From Roseovarius albus (GTDB lineage: Bacteria > Pseudomonadota > Alphaproteobacteria > Rhodobacterales > Rhodobacteraceae): a stretch of DNA of 64,000 bases. The notes beneath the pieces were generated by a model. That model had not been told where the DNA came from. It saw only the letters and a list, made by a program, of their open reading frames with translations, and did not search any database. This document shows positions 9,536-19,057 of the stretch, piece by piece. The stretch covers positions 38,370-102,369 of the forward strand of contig NZ_FWFX01000015.1 in assembly GCF_900172335.1 (NCBI RefSeq). The letters are read 5' to 3'. The first letter of the stretch is position 1; each line of letters begins with the position of its first letter. The translations under genes and the position numbers were made by a program.

Positions 9536-12500
9536 ATGCCTAAAAGAACCGATATCTCATCCATAATGATCATCGGGGCTGGTCCCATTGTCATTGGGCA
9601 AGCGTGCGAATTTGACTATTCCGGCGCGCAGGCCTGTAAGGCCCTGCGCGAAGAGGGTTACCGAGTTATTCTGGTCAATTCGAACCCGGCAACGATCATG
9701 ACCGACCCGGAACTGGCTGATGCAACCTACATCGAGCCGATCACGCCCGAAGTTGTCGCCAAAATCATCGAGAAAGAACGCCCTGATGCATTGTTGCCCA
9801 CCATGGGCGGGCAAACTGGGTTGAACACCGCGCTGGCCGTGGATGATCTGGGCATCTTGGAAAAATTCGGAGTTGAGCTGATCGGCGCGAACCGCGACGC
9901 GATTGAAATGGCGGAAGACCGCAAGCTGTTCCGCGAAGCAATGGATCGCCTGAACATCGAAAACCCACGTGCCACCATCGCCAACAACATTGATGAATGC
10001 ATGGCCGCACTTGAAGACATCGGCCTGCCCGCCATCATCCGCCCGGCCTTTACTTTGGGCGGCACCGGCGGTGGTGTGGCGTATAACCGCGATGACTATG
10101 AATACTACTGTAAATCCGGTCTCGATGCCTCTCCTGTCAATCAGATCCTGATTGATGAGAGCCTGCTGGGTTGGAAAGAGTACGAAATGGAAGTTGTCCG
10201 CGACAAAGCTGACAACGCCATCATCGTCTGCGCGATTGAGAACGTCGATCCAATGGGCGTGCACACTGGCGACTCGATCACTGTCGCCCCTGCCCTGACC
10301 CTGACCGACAAAGAATATCAGGCGATGCGCAACGACTCGATCGCTGTTCTGCGGGAGATCGGTGTCGAAACTGGTGGATCAAACGTGCAATGGGCGATCA
10401 ACCCGGTTGATGGCCGCATGGTCGTGATCGAGATGAACCCACGCGTGAGCCGCTCCTCCGCGCTGGCCTCCAAGGCCACAGGTTTCCCGATCGCCAAGAT
10501 CGCCGCCAAACTGGCCGTGGGCTATACGCTGGATGAGTTGGACAATGACATCACCAAGGTCACACCCGCCAGCTTTGAGCCGACCATCGACTATGTTGTC
10601 ACCAAGATCCCTCGCTTTGCCTTTGAGAAATTCCCCGGATCCCAACCGAACTTGACCACTGCGATGAAATCCGTGGGCGAAGTCATGTCAATCGGCCGTA
10701 CGATCCACGAATCCTTGCAAAAAGCGCTGGCATCGATGGAAACCGGGCTGACCGGCTTTGATGAAGTTGCGATTGAAGGTGCGCCCGATAAAGCCGCCGT
10801 GATCAAGGCCATCAGCCAGCAAACACCAGACCGACTGCGCACCATCGCGCAAGCCATGCGCCACGGCCTGACTGATGACGAGATCCAGAACGCAACTGCG
10901 TTCGACCCTTGGTTCTTGTCGCGTATTCGCGAAATTATTGATGCCGAGGAAAACGTTCGCGCCAACGGCCTGCCAAGTGATGCCGATGGTCTACGCGCAC
11001 TGAAGATGCTAGGTTTCACTGATGCGCGTTTGGCAAAGCTGACCGGCTTTACAGAATCCGACGTGCGTCGCACGCGCCATACCGCCGGTGTCACAGCCGT
11101 ATTTAAACGGATTGATACTTGTGCTGCCGAGTTTGAGGCGCAGACGCCTTACATGTATTCGACTTATGAGGCCCCGATGATGGGTGAGGTTGAATGCGAA
11201 GCCCGCCCGAGCGACCGTAAGAAAGTTGTCATTCTGGGCGGTGGCCCGAACCGGATCGGCCAAGGGATCGAGTTTGATTATTGCTGCTGCCATGCCTGCT
11301 ACTCGCTGACAAAGGCAGGCTATGAGACCGTCATGATCAACTGTAACCCTGAGACGGTTTCGACAGACTATGACACCTCTGATCGTTTGTACTTTGAGCC
11401 GCTGACGTTTGAACACGTTATGGAAATCCTGCGGGTTGAGCAGGAAAACGGCACCCTGCACGGCGTGATCGTTCAATTCGGCGGCCAAACGCCGCTCAAA
11501 CTGGCCAACGCACTGGAGTCCGAAGGCATCCCAATTCTGGGGACATCGCCTGACGCGATTGACCTGGCAGAAGACCGCGAACGGTTCCAGGCGCTGGTCA
11601 ACCAATTGGGCCTCAAGCAGCCAAAGAATGGCATTGCCAGCACGGATGCACAGGCACTTGCCATTGCCGAGGACATCGGATTCCCGCTGGTCATCCGTCC
11701 GTCTTACGTTTTGGGTGGCCGTGCGATGGAAATCGTCCGCGATATGGCCCAGCTCGAGCGGTACATCAACGAGGCGGTGGTTGTCTCTGGCGACAGCCCG
11801 GTTCTGCTCGACAGCTACCTATCAGGTGCAATTGAATGCGACGTTGATGCCCTGTGTGACGGCGAGAAAGTCCATGTCACCGGTATCATGCAACACATCG
11901 AAGAGGCTGGCGTGCACTCAGGTGACAGTGCCTGTTCTTTGCCGCCTTACTCGTTGAGCAAAGAGATCATCGACGAAATCAAACGGCAATCCGAGGCTTT
12001 GGCACTGGCACTGAATGTGCGCGGCTTGATGAACGTGCAGTTCGCGGTCAAGGGTGATGAAATTTATCTAATCGAAGTCAACCCTCGTGCCAGCCGGACT
12101 GTACCATTTGTTGCCAAGGCGACGGACTCCGCGATTGCTTCGATTGCAGCCCGTCTAATGGCGGGGGAAACACTGGATGATTTCCCATATCGTGGCGCTT
12201 ACCCAGTCGACGCCAAACCCGGCACTCTGCCCATGGCCGACCAGATGACCCTGGCGGACCCAGACATGCCCTGGTTCTCGGTAAAAGAGGCTGTGATGCC
12301 CTTTGCCCGCTTCCCGGGCGTCGATACCATCCTGGGACCAGAGATGCGCTCTACGGGCGAGGTGATGGGCTGGGACGTGTCTTTCCCACGCGCCTTCCTA
12401 AAAGCGCAGCTTGGTGCAGGAACGTTCCTACCCCAGAGTGGCAAAGTGTTTTACTCGATCAAAGATTCCGACAAGACCGATTTGGTGGCAGATACCGCAA

Positions 12501-12832
12501 AGTTGCTTGTCGAGTTGGGGTTCACTATTGTTGCGACACGCGGAACGGGCACCTTCCTTGATGAACATGGCGTGGTTTGCGAAGTGGTTAACAAAGTCTA
12601 TGAAGGACGTCCGAACGTCGTAGACATGCTGAAAGACGGCCAAATTGCGCTGGTCATGAACACCACCGAGGGGGCGCAGGCGGTTGAGGATAGCCGCGAG
12701 ATTCGCTCGGTCGCTCTCTATGACAAGATCCCCTACTACACCACCGCAGCAGCAGCGAATGCCGCCGTTTTGGCAATGAAGGCCCGCCAAGAGGGTGACA
12801 TCGAAGTTACACCATTGCAGGGCGCGCAGTAG
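9536..12832 (+). CDS. carB: Carbamoyl-phosphate synthase large subunit
   Basis: About 1098 aa from the ATG at 9536 (MPKRTDISS), which has GAGGAA at 9527-9532; a frame-internal ATG at 9485 would add 17 unrelated residues. It makes carbamoyl phosphate for pyrimidines and arginine from bicarbonate, ammonia and two ATP. It shows the duplicated ATP-grasp layout: [19 protein letters not shown] starts half one and [19 protein letters not shown] half two, each followed by an NPE/NPR loop; the C-terminal allosteric MGS-like domain carries the [12 protein letters not shown] motif. carA is not in the window. Confidence 0.98.
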   Translation: MPKRTDISSIMIIGAGPIVIGQACEFDYSGAQACKALREEGYRVILVNSNPATIMTDPELADATYIEPITPEVVAKIIEKERPDALLPTMGGQTGLNTALAVDDLGILEKFGVELIGANRDAIEMAEDRKLFREAMDRLNIENPRATIANNIDECMAALEDIGLPAIIRPAFTLGGTGGGVAYNRDDYEYYCKSGLDASPVNQILIDESLLGWKEYEMEVVRDKADNAIIVCAIENVDPMGVHTGDSITVAPALTLTDKEYQAMRNDSIAVLREIGVETGGSNVQWAINPVDGRMVVIEMNPRVSRSSALASKATGFPIAKIAAKLAVGYTLDELDNDITKVTPASFEPTIDYVVTKIPRFAFEKFPGSQPNLTTAMKSVGEVMSIGRTIHESLQKALASMETGLTGFDEVAIEGAPDKAAVIKAISQQTPDRLRTIAQAMRHGLTDDEIQNATAFDPWFLSRIREIIDAEENVRANGLPSDADGLRALKMLGFTDARLAKLTGFTESDVRRTRHTAGVTAVFKRIDTCAAEFEAQTPYMYSTYEAPMMGEVECEARPSDRKKVVILGGGPNRIGQGIEFDYCCCHACYSLTKAGYETVMINCNPETVSTDYDTSDRLYFEPLTFEHVMEILRVEQENGTLHGVIVQFGGQTPLKLANALESEGIPILGTSPDAIDLAEDRERFQALVNQLGLKQPKNGIASTDAQALAIAEDIGFPLVIRPSYVLGGRAMEIVRDMAQLERYINEAVVVSGDSPVLLDSYLSGAIECDVDALCDGEKVHVTGIMQHIEEAGVHSGDSACSLPPYSLSKEIIDEIKRQSEALALALNVRGLMNVQFAVKGDEIYLIEVNPRASRTVPFVAKATDSAIASIAARLMAGETLDDFPYRGAYPVDAKPGTLPMADQMTLADPDMPWFSVKEAVMPFARFPGVDTILGPEMRSTGEVMGWDVSFPRAFLKAQLGAGTFLPQSGKVFYSIKDSDKTDLVADTAKLLVELGFTIVATRGTGTFLDEHGVVCEVVNKVYEGRPNVVDMLKDGQIALVMNTTEGAQAVEDSREIRSVALYDKIPYYTTAAAANAAVLAMKARQEGDIEVTPLQGAQ

Positions 12833-12885
12833 CGCCCCGCAACAATCAGAGTTAAATACCTGAATAATAACAAATAAAACGCCAA

Positions 12886-12920
12886 CAATGCAGCCATGCC
12901 ACCACAGCGTGGCTGCATTG
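12886..12920 (+). terminator. 11-bp hairpin after carB
   Basis: CAATGCAGCCA (12886-12896) pairs perfectly with TGGCTGCATTG (12910-12920), loop of 13 nt. It lies 54 nt past the carB stop and ahead of the small membrane-protein genes. The sequence after it is CAAAAAACGC, so the U-tract is poor and it may only attenuate. Confidence 0.5.
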
Positions 12921-13039
12921 CAAAAAACGCATATATTTTAATGCATTTTTTTATTGCGGGCGGCAAAAAAAGTATTATCTGCGGGTTACAGATGCTAATC
13001 GCATCAACGCAACAGTGCCCTTCAGGTAAGGAGGCCATC

Positions 13040-13159
13040 ATGACCCGCGACGAACTGAACCGTGAACTTCATATGAAGAGTGCAACATGGCCGGCCGTAG
13101 CTGTGGTGTATGGCTCGATCGTTGGTGCAATGGTTGCCTCAGCGATGGTAATCATCTGA
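13040..13159 (+). CDS. 39-aa small membrane protein, copy 1
   Basis: M-TRDELNRELHMKSA, then a single hydrophobic segment from about residue 17 to 39 (WPAVAVVYGSIVGAMVASAM). AAGGAGGCC at 13028-13036 is an excellent ribosome site for the ATG at 13040. It has the same length as, and 20 or more of 39 residues in common with, the next gene. I do not know the family. The charged N-terminus followed by a C-terminal helix suggests a single-pass inner membrane protein. Confidence 0.8.
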   Translation: MTRDELNRELHMKSATWPAVAVVYGSIVGAMVASAMVII

Positions 13160-13203
13160 CACCGGGGCTTGCGTCCAAACAGCATATTAACCTGACCTAA
13201 TGT

Positions 13204-13231
13204 GACAGCCGGCATCTCTAGTGCGGCTGTC
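13204..13231 (+). terminator. Hairpin between the two 39-aa genes
   Basis: GACAGCCG (13204-13211) pairs with CGGCTGTC (13224-13231), followed by GTTTCTGTT. It could terminate or attenuate between the two copies, making expression of the second copy different from the first. Confidence 0.45.
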
Positions 13232-13268
13232 GTTTCTGTTATCAAAGTTCTCTGGATCGGATACCAAC

Positions 13269-13388
13269 ATGAACCGCGATGAGTTGAACCGCGAACTCCG
13301 CCACCAAGCAGCCTCTTGGCAGGCTGTGGCCCTGATCTATGCTGCAATCATTGGCGCGATGATTTTCTCAGCCATGAGCATTCTCTGA
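13269..13388 (+). CDS. 39-aa small membrane protein, copy 2
   Basis: M-NRDELNRELRHQAA, then a hydrophobic C-terminal segment (WQAVALIYAAIIGAMIFSAM). The pattern [M][TN]RDELNREL...WxAVAxxYxxIxGAMxxSAM is shared with copy 1, so the pair arose by tandem duplication and both are under protein-level constraint. The ribosome site is weaker than in copy 1 (GGAT at 13257-13260, close to the ATG). Function not known. Confidence 0.78.
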   Translation: MNRDELNRELRHQAASWQAVALIYAAIIGAMIFSAMSIL

Positions 13389-13413
13389 GTCCGCGATAAT
13401 CCCCCTGACACGC

Positions 13414-13443
13414 AAAACGGCGGGCCAATTGGCCCGCCGTTTT
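13414..13443. terminator. Bidirectional intrinsic terminator
   Basis: AAAACGGCGGGCC-AATT-GGCCCGCCGTTTT: a perfect 13-bp stem, A-tract on the left and T-tract on the right, placed between the plus-strand small gene and the convergent ABC ATPase gene. It should work on both strands. Confidence 0.9.
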
Positions 13444-13459
13444 CGTTTTGAACGCGTTC

Positions 13460-15121
13460 TTAACCGCCGATTCTTGCAGCTGCTGCATCACCCAGATTGT
13501 CAACGCCACGCTCTTCCAAGAGTGTTGTCAACCAGTTCGGGTCCATCTCTGGAACCGAACTTAGCAGCAGGTCGGTATAGGGGTGGTGCGGAGGTTTGAA
13601 CATATCGTCCTTGGGTCCCTGCTCAACCACTTTACCATGCTGCATCACGATCACCTCGTCGGCAATCGAGCGTACCGTCGCCAAATCGTGTGTGATGAAC
13701 ATATAGGCTAGGTTCAGTTCGTCCTGGAGCCGGTCCAGGAGCCTCAGAATCCCTTCCGCAACCAGTTGGTCAAGAGCACTTGTCACCTCGTCACAGACGA
13801 TAAACGTCGGCTCAGCCGCAAGCGCTCGAGCGATACCGATACGTTGCTTCTGACCACCAGAGAGCTCTGGAGGATAGCGATTGTAGTACTTGGCCGGATC
13901 AAGTTCGATCAGGTCAAGCAACTCATCTACGCGGTTTTTGAGCGCGGCCCCGGTCAGGCCCGAGTAGAACTGTGCCGGTCGACCGATGATCTCAGAGATC
14001 CGCACCTTGGGGTTCAAAGCCGTATCCGCCATTTGATAAATCATCTGACACTGACGTAGCTCTTCCTTGGTCCGGTTTCGGTAATCCGGCGGGAATGGTG
14101 TGCCGTTAAACAGAACCTCACCCTTTTGAGGAGGCAGAAGACCCGTAATACAACGAGCTGTCGTCGACTTACCTGAGCCGGATTCACCCACCACAGCCAC
14201 GGTCATACCAGCGTAGATGTCAAACGACACATCGTTCAAAATCTTAGGACCGCTGGCATAGGCCGCATCGACATTCTTAACCGAAATCAACGGTGTTCCA
14301 TCTTCCGGACGATACCGCTGCGGGCTTTCAAAGCTGCGCACAGCCCAAAGGGATTTGGTGTAATCCTCTTTCGGGTTGTTCAGCATCTCCTCGGTAGGAG
14401 CTTCCTCAACCTCGTTGCCTTTCAACAGGACTTTGATCGTATCCGCCATCTGCGCCACAACCGCGAGGTCGTGAGTGATGTAGATCGCCGCCGTGTTGAA
14501 CTGGTCAACGATGTCTCGGATCGCGGCGAGAACCTCGATCTGAGTGGTCACGTCCAAAGCTGTGGTCGGCTCGTCAAAGATTATCAGATCCGGCCGGCAC
14601 GACATTGCCATCGCTGTCATTGCACGCTGAAGCTGGCCACCGGACACCTGATGCGGATAACGGAAGCCAATCTCATCCGGGTTCGGCAGGCGCAGGCGAT
14701 TATATAAGTCAATCGCATCTTCCTGTGCTTCCATCCGTTTTTGGATCCGGTATTGAACGGGTGCTTCAGTGTGCTGGTCAATGATCTTATGTGATGGGTT
14801 GAATGAGGCAGCTGCAGATTGGGCTACATATGCGATACGAGCGCCGCGCAGGGCGCGCCTCTCGTCTTCAGTCGCTGTAGTCAACTCCATCCCATCAAAC
14901 TCGATCGAGCCTTCCGAGATCCGGGTGCCGTCGCGGGCATAACCCATTGCTCCGGCACCGATGGTAGATTTGCCCGCACCGGATTCACCAATCAGGCCCA
15001 TCACCTCACCGCGATGGAGGGTTAGATCGACACCTTTGATGATGTCGACCCATGTTTCATCCGAGTACCCTTGAATTTTCAGGTCCTTAATTTTCAGAAG
15101 GACGTCTTTGTCTTTAACCAT
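13460..15121 (-). CDS. Peptide/nickel-type ABC transporter, fused double ATPase
   Basis: 553 aa with two complete ABC domains in one chain, equal to a DppD-DppF fusion. Domain 1: Walker A GESGAGKS (45-52), signature VSGGQ (159-163), Walker B LIIFDEP (179-185). Domain 2: Walker A GESGSGKS (312-319), signature LSGGQ (420-424), Walker B IVCDE (441-445). Both sites look catalytically intact. It would energise import of peptides, opines or similar solutes through the two permeases encoded upstream (3 nt and 12 nt gaps). The substrate cannot be told because no binding protein is present. Confidence 0.92.
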   Translation of the reverse strand: MVKDKDVLLKIKDLKIQGYSDETWVDIIKGVDLTLHRGEVMGLIGESGAGKSTIGAGAMGYARDGTRISEGSIEFDGMELTTATEDERRALRGARIAYVAQSAAASFNPSHKIIDQHTEAPVQYRIQKRMEAQEDAIDLYNRLRLPNPDEIGFRYPHQVSGGQLQRAMTAMAMSCRPDLIIFDEPTTALDVTTQIEVLAAIRDIVDQFNTAAIYITHDLAVVAQMADTIKVLLKGNEVEEAPTEEMLNNPKEDYTKSLWAVRSFESPQRYRPEDGTPLISVKNVDAAYASGPKILNDVSFDIYAGMTVAVVGESGSGKSTTARCITGLLPPQKGEVLFNGTPFPPDYRNRTKEELRQCQMIYQMADTALNPKVRISEIIGRPAQFYSGLTGAALKNRVDELLDLIELDPAKYYNRYPPELSGGQKQRIGIARALAAEPTFIVCDEVTSALDQLVAEGILRLLDRLQDELNLAYMFITHDLATVRSIADEVIVMQHGKVVEQGPKDDMFKPPHHPYTDLLLSSVPEMDPNWLTTLLEERGVDNLGDAAAARIGG

Positions 15122-15124
15122 GTC

Positions 15125-16189
15125 TTATTTCTCCTTCAGACCCGAAGACCGGAACAGCATCCAGTCAACAACGAAGTTGACCGCAACTGTCAGCAAGGCA
15201 ATTGCCGCAGCTGGGATCAGCGGGGTAAGTTCACCAAACGAGATCAGTGTCGCGTTTTCACGCACCATCGACCCCCAGTCAGCGGTGGGTGGTTGAATAC
15301 CCAGCCCAAGGAACGACAGGCCGGCAACCAGCAGAAACACAAAGCAAAATTCCAGACCATATTCAGCCACCAGAGGGGCGGTCGAGTTCGGTAGGATTTC
15401 CTTGCGGATCAGGTAACCTGTCCCTTCACCACGCAGCTTAGCTGCTTCGATGTAGTCCATGACGACAACATCACCAGCAACGGCGCGTGTCAGGCGGTAG
15501 ACTCTTGGAGCGTAGATGATAGCAACCGCACAGATGATCACGATCATACTCGAACCAAAGATCGACAGCATCAACAGGGCGAAAATCAACGATGGGATCG
15601 ACATGATCACATCCGCAAACCGGCCCATGAACTGGTCAAACCAGCCACCTTTGGTCGCTGCCAACATACCGGCACCGGCACCAAGGATAAACGCAGCCGT
15701 TGTTGCCGATAGAGACAGCCCAACAGAGTTGCGCGTGCCGTAGATAATCCGGCTAAACATATCTCGACCGAGTTGATCAGCACCCAGCAGCATGTTTTGG
15801 TCTGCTGGAGCAAAGGCTGATGAAATCACCTCAGCTTCACCAAAGGGTGCAATCCATGGCGCAAAGATGCCTGCAATTGCATAGGTGAAGATGACAAACA
15901 TCCCGAAGGCAGCCGTCAACGGCGCGGTACGCAGTTCTTTCGCCATGTTGTCTGAAACCATCATGATCAAGAACTCACGGAAGGCATAAGAAACCATCGC
16001 CGCCATCGCCAGAACACCGGCACTGATTGCGACAAATTTCAATGCACTTGTTCCACCGACAATACCCAGAATGAAGGATACCAGTGTCAATGAAAACAGC
16101 AGTAAAAAGACCGATCGTTTGTTGAAGTAGGCCGCCAAGCAGGACCCGATGAGAAGAAAGGCATAGTAGCCAATTACAAAAATGCTCAT
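15125..16189 (-). CDS. ABC transporter permease (DppC type)
   Basis: 354 aa, longer than typical DppC (~300) because of an extra N-terminal pair of hydrophobic segments (residues ~1-65) before the usual DppC start. The inner-membrane permease signature EAAKLRGEGTG, for contact with the ATPase, is present, as is the DppC-type LGADQLGRDMFSRIIYGTR. Second gene of the three-gene operon. Confidence 0.9.
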   Translation of the reverse strand: MSIFVIGYYAFLLIGSCLAAYFNKRSVFLLLFSLTLVSFILGIVGGTSALKFVAISAGVLAMAAMVSYAFREFLIMMVSDNMAKELRTAPLTAAFGMFVIFTYAIAGIFAPWIAPFGEAEVISSAFAPADQNMLLGADQLGRDMFSRIIYGTRNSVGLSLSATTAAFILGAGAGMLAATKGGWFDQFMGRFADVIMSIPSLIFALLMLSIFGSSMIVIICAVAIIYAPRVYRLTRAVAGDVVVMDYIEAAKLRGEGTGYLIRKEILPNSTAPLVAEYGLEFCFVFLLVAGLSFLGLGIQPPTADWGSMVRENATLISFGELTPLIPAAAIALLTVAVNFVVDWMLFRSSGLKEK

Positions 16190-16201
16190 GTCATCCCCTC
16201 C

Positions 16202-17158
16202 TTATTTCGGATGCCGCAAACGCGGGTTGGTCAGAATTGCGCCGACGTCAGCAGCAAGGTTCAGCAAGATGAAGGTCGCCGCGAAAATCAAACAGCAGGC
16301 GTTCACAACAGGAACGTCGCGCTTCGCCACAGCATCCACTAGAAGTTGGCCAATACCTGGGTAAACGAAAACCACCTCGACCAAAACCACGCCAGTGATC
16401 AGGTAAGCCAAGTTCAACGCGATAACTGTAATGATTGGCGCCCAAGCATTCGGCAGAGCGTGCTTCACGATCACGCGCCAAGGCGGAACACCTTTCAGAC
16501 GAGCCATCTCGATATATGGCGAGGCCAGGAGGTTAATGATCGCAGCCCGTGTCATACGCATCATGTGCGCGGTCACAACCAGAACCATGGTAAGGGCCGG
16601 TAGGAAAGTGCGATATAGCAAGTCCCCAAAGCTCATTCCGTCATTCAAGCTCGCAATCGCAGGGAACATGCCCCATTTGACCGAGAAGTAGAGGATCAGA
16701 ATGTAACCCAGGAAAAACTCAGGTGAAGAGATGAACGACAATGTGACAACGTTGGCGACGCGGTCGAAGATCGAATTGCGTAGCAAAGCGACCAATACGC
16801 CCAACAAAATCGAAATCGGGATTGCAATCATTGCGGCATAAGCCGCCAAAAATAGCGTGTTAGCAAACCGTTCTCCAATCGCCGAAGCGACAGAACCGCC
16901 TGTTACAATTGAAGTGCCGAAGTCGAATACGATCGCGCCCTTCAACCAAGCGAGATAACGAACGATTGCAGGTTGATCGAGCCCCATTTCCTTACGCAAG
17001 GCCGCAAGGTTTTCTTCTGTCGCGCCCTGTCCGAGAACGGCTTGAGCAACGTCACCTGGCAACAACTCGATCATAAAGAAAATTATGGCCGAGATGATCA
17101 GCAAGATGATCGCCCCCAACCCGAGCCGTTTTCCAACTAGCCCTAGTATGTCTCCCAT
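16202..17158 (-). CDS. ABC transporter permease (DppB type)
   Basis: 318 aa with six predicted membrane segments. It has the DppB-like N-terminus (LGAIILLIISAIIFFMIELLPGD), though the common ...FPGD is LPGD here, and the EMARLKGVPPWRVI coupling motif. First gene of the transporter operon; GGAGGG precedes its ATG. Upstream lies a 586-bp gap where a substrate-binding protein gene would normally be expected. Confidence 0.9.
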   Translation of the reverse strand: MGDILGLVGKRLGLGAIILLIISAIIFFMIELLPGDVAQAVLGQGATEENLAALRKEMGLDQPAIVRYLAWLKGAIVFDFGTSIVTGGSVASAIGERFANTLFLAAYAAMIAIPISILLGVLVALLRNSIFDRVANVVTLSFISSPEFFLGYILILYFSVKWGMFPAIASLNDGMSFGDLLYRTFLPALTMVLVVTAHMMRMTRAAIINLLASPYIEMARLKGVPPWRVIVKHALPNAWAPIITVIALNLAYLITGVVLVEVVFVYPGIGQLLVDAVAKRDVPVVNACCLIFAATFILLNLAADVGAILTNPRLRHPK

Positions 17159-17744
17159 TTGTCCCTCCTTCTGTCTGCGTCGGCTTTTTGAGTGTTCCCA
17201 ACGCCTTTACAGTTATGTTTCCCACAGGTGCAGGATGCGACCTGAAAGGATTTGTGGCCCCGATGCTCAAATGGGATTTCTAGCATCTGGGCAATTTAAG
17301 CCTGACAATGTCAGGCCAAACGAAATTGGCCATTCCTGACGAATGGCCAAAGTAAACTCAATCGCGCCGAACAGATCGCTGTTTGCGCTAGCACCCAAAT
17401 GACTGGGCGGTGATCAACGGAGAAAGATAGGCACAATCCATAACCGACAGACGACCCGTATGAGGGTGTATCGTCTGCTTCGCTTGTTACGGCAGGATTC
17501 ATGTGCACTCCCTGATTATTTGCTGAACGCGCCTCATTCTTTGTGCGAGGCTTTAGCCAAATTTTGCATCTCATTTGGTTCTGCGAACAGCCCGAATACG
17601 ACATGAACCCAACAAATCACGAAATTTCCGTTACATCTACCCTTTAGTTAAGCAAATGATATTTTTTTGAACGCGGCTTAAAAACTTCTGTAACTACTGA
17701 CAAATTATGAACTTTTTCTCTGGAAAGTGCCGTTCGCAGAAGAT
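17159..17744. other. 586-bp gap upstream of the ABC transporter operon
   Basis: No convincing gene. A 63-codon minus-strand frame (17311-17502) starts with ATG after AGGGAG at good spacing, but its product (begins MNPAVTSEADDTPSYG) matches nothing I recognise. It ends at two inverted repeats: TTGGCCATTC-ctgac-GAATGGCCAA (17326-17350) and CCTGAC-aat-GTCAGG (17301-17315). The region 17600-17710 is AT-rich. It probably holds the operon promoter and control sites, and perhaps the remains of a lost gene. Confidence 0.5.
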
Positions 17745-19055
17745 TCACGAGCCTCTTCGGGCTCGTAATTTGGTAAAATAATCAAGCCGCTTCTTAAGTT
17801 CTCGTTCGAATCCCCGCTCAACCGGGTGATAATACGCGGGGCGCTTCATGGTCTCGGGAAAATAGTTCTGCCCCGAAAATCCGTCTTCGGCATCGTGATC
17901 ATAGGCATAACCATCACCATAGCCCTGTTCTTGCATCATTTTGGTCGGTGCATTCAGAATATGTTTGGGCGGCGGCTCACTGCCAGTACTGCGCGCACCC
18001 TTCATGGCGGCCTTATACGCAATATAGGTTGCGTTCGACTTTGGCGCCAAAGCCAGATACGTCACTGCTTGCGCCAAGGCCAACTCGCCTTCGGGGCTAC
18101 CCAAACGTTCATAGACTTCCCAAGCGTGCAGACAATGGGTTTGCGCCTGCGGATCTGCCAATCCAATATCCTCTACCGCCATGCGCGTGATTCTACGAGC
18201 CAGAAAGCGTGGATCCTCTCCGCCTGCCAGCATACGAGCAAACCAATACAGCGCCGCATCCGGATCAGAGCCACGTACGGATTTGTGCAAGGCTGAAATC
18301 AGATTGTAGTGCTCATCTCCGCTCTTGTCGTATTTGGCCGCACGCTTCATCAAGCGCTTGGTCAGCGCATCGGTGTTGAGATTGCCTTCGACTTTCCATG
18401 CTGAAACTTGTTCAATCAGGTTCAGCAACGCCCGACCATCGCCATCGGCCATTTCGAGCAACGCTTCACGCGCGTGGCCATCAAGCGGCAGCGCATGGCC
18501 TAGCTCAGACTCAGCACGTTGGGTCATTCGCTCCAATTCAGCCAACTCCAAACGTTCCAACACCAGAACCTGTGCCCGGCTTAGCAAAGCGGCATTCAAC
18601 TCGAAGCTTGGGTTCTCCGTGGTTGCCCCCACCAACAAGATGGTACCATCTTCCATATGCGGCAAAAATCCATCCTGTTGTGCCTTATTGAAGCGATGGA
18701 TCTCATCGACGAACAACAATGTCCCCTGCCCGTTTGACCGGCGCAACCGGGCTTCCTCAAAAACTTTGCGCAGCTCAGGCACACCAGTGAAGATCGCGCT
18801 GATCTGCACAAAACGCAGATCCGTTTCATCCGCCAGTAGCCGCGCAATTGTGGTTTTCCCCACCCCTGGCGGCCCCCACAAAATGAGCGATGTCAGACTG
18901 CCAGAACCCAACATGACGCCAAGCGGTGCATCAGGACCAAGAATCTGTTTCTGCCCGATCACCTCGGCCAGACGGCGCGGCCGTAGCCGGTCGGCAAGCG
19001 GATGTGGTGCGGTTTGTGACGCATCAGAAGTCGATGAAGAAAACAGGTCAGACAT
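17745..19055 (-). CDS. rarA: Replication-associated recombination AAA+ ATPase RarA (MgsA)
   Basis: 436 aa, the usual length. Acts at stalled replication forks and interacts with SSB and clamp-loader functions. Walker A GPPGVGKT (61-68), Walker B LLFVDEIH (113-120), sensor 1 GATTENPSF, and the C-terminal tetramerisation region with YKAAMKGAR and the AYKDHDxxxGFSGQ-like DHDAEDGFSGQNYFP are all visible. It begins 2 nt after the degP-type gene stop, so the two form an operon. Confidence 0.96.
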   Translation of the reverse strand: MSDLFSSSTSDASQTAPHPLADRLRPRRLAEVIGQKQILGPDAPLGVMLGSGSLTSLILWGPPGVGKTTIARLLADETDLRFVQISAIFTGVPELRKVFEEARLRRSNGQGTLLFVDEIHRFNKAQQDGFLPHMEDGTILLVGATTENPSFELNAALLSRAQVLVLERLELAELERMTQRAESELGHALPLDGHAREALLEMADGDGRALLNLIEQVSAWKVEGNLNTDALTKRLMKRAAKYDKSGDEHYNLISALHKSVRGSDPDAALYWFARMLAGGEDPRFLARRITRMAVEDIGLADPQAQTHCLHAWEVYERLGSPEGELALAQAVTYLALAPKSNATYIAYKAAMKGARSTGSEPPPKHILNAPTKMMQEQGYGDGYAYDHDAEDGFSGQNYFPETMKRPAYYHPVERGFERELKKRLDYFTKLRARRGS

Positions 19056-19057
19056 GA

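Noticed and set aside
9557..10264. 235-codon minus-strand frame
   Set aside because: Antisense to carB, whose frame is complete and conserved.
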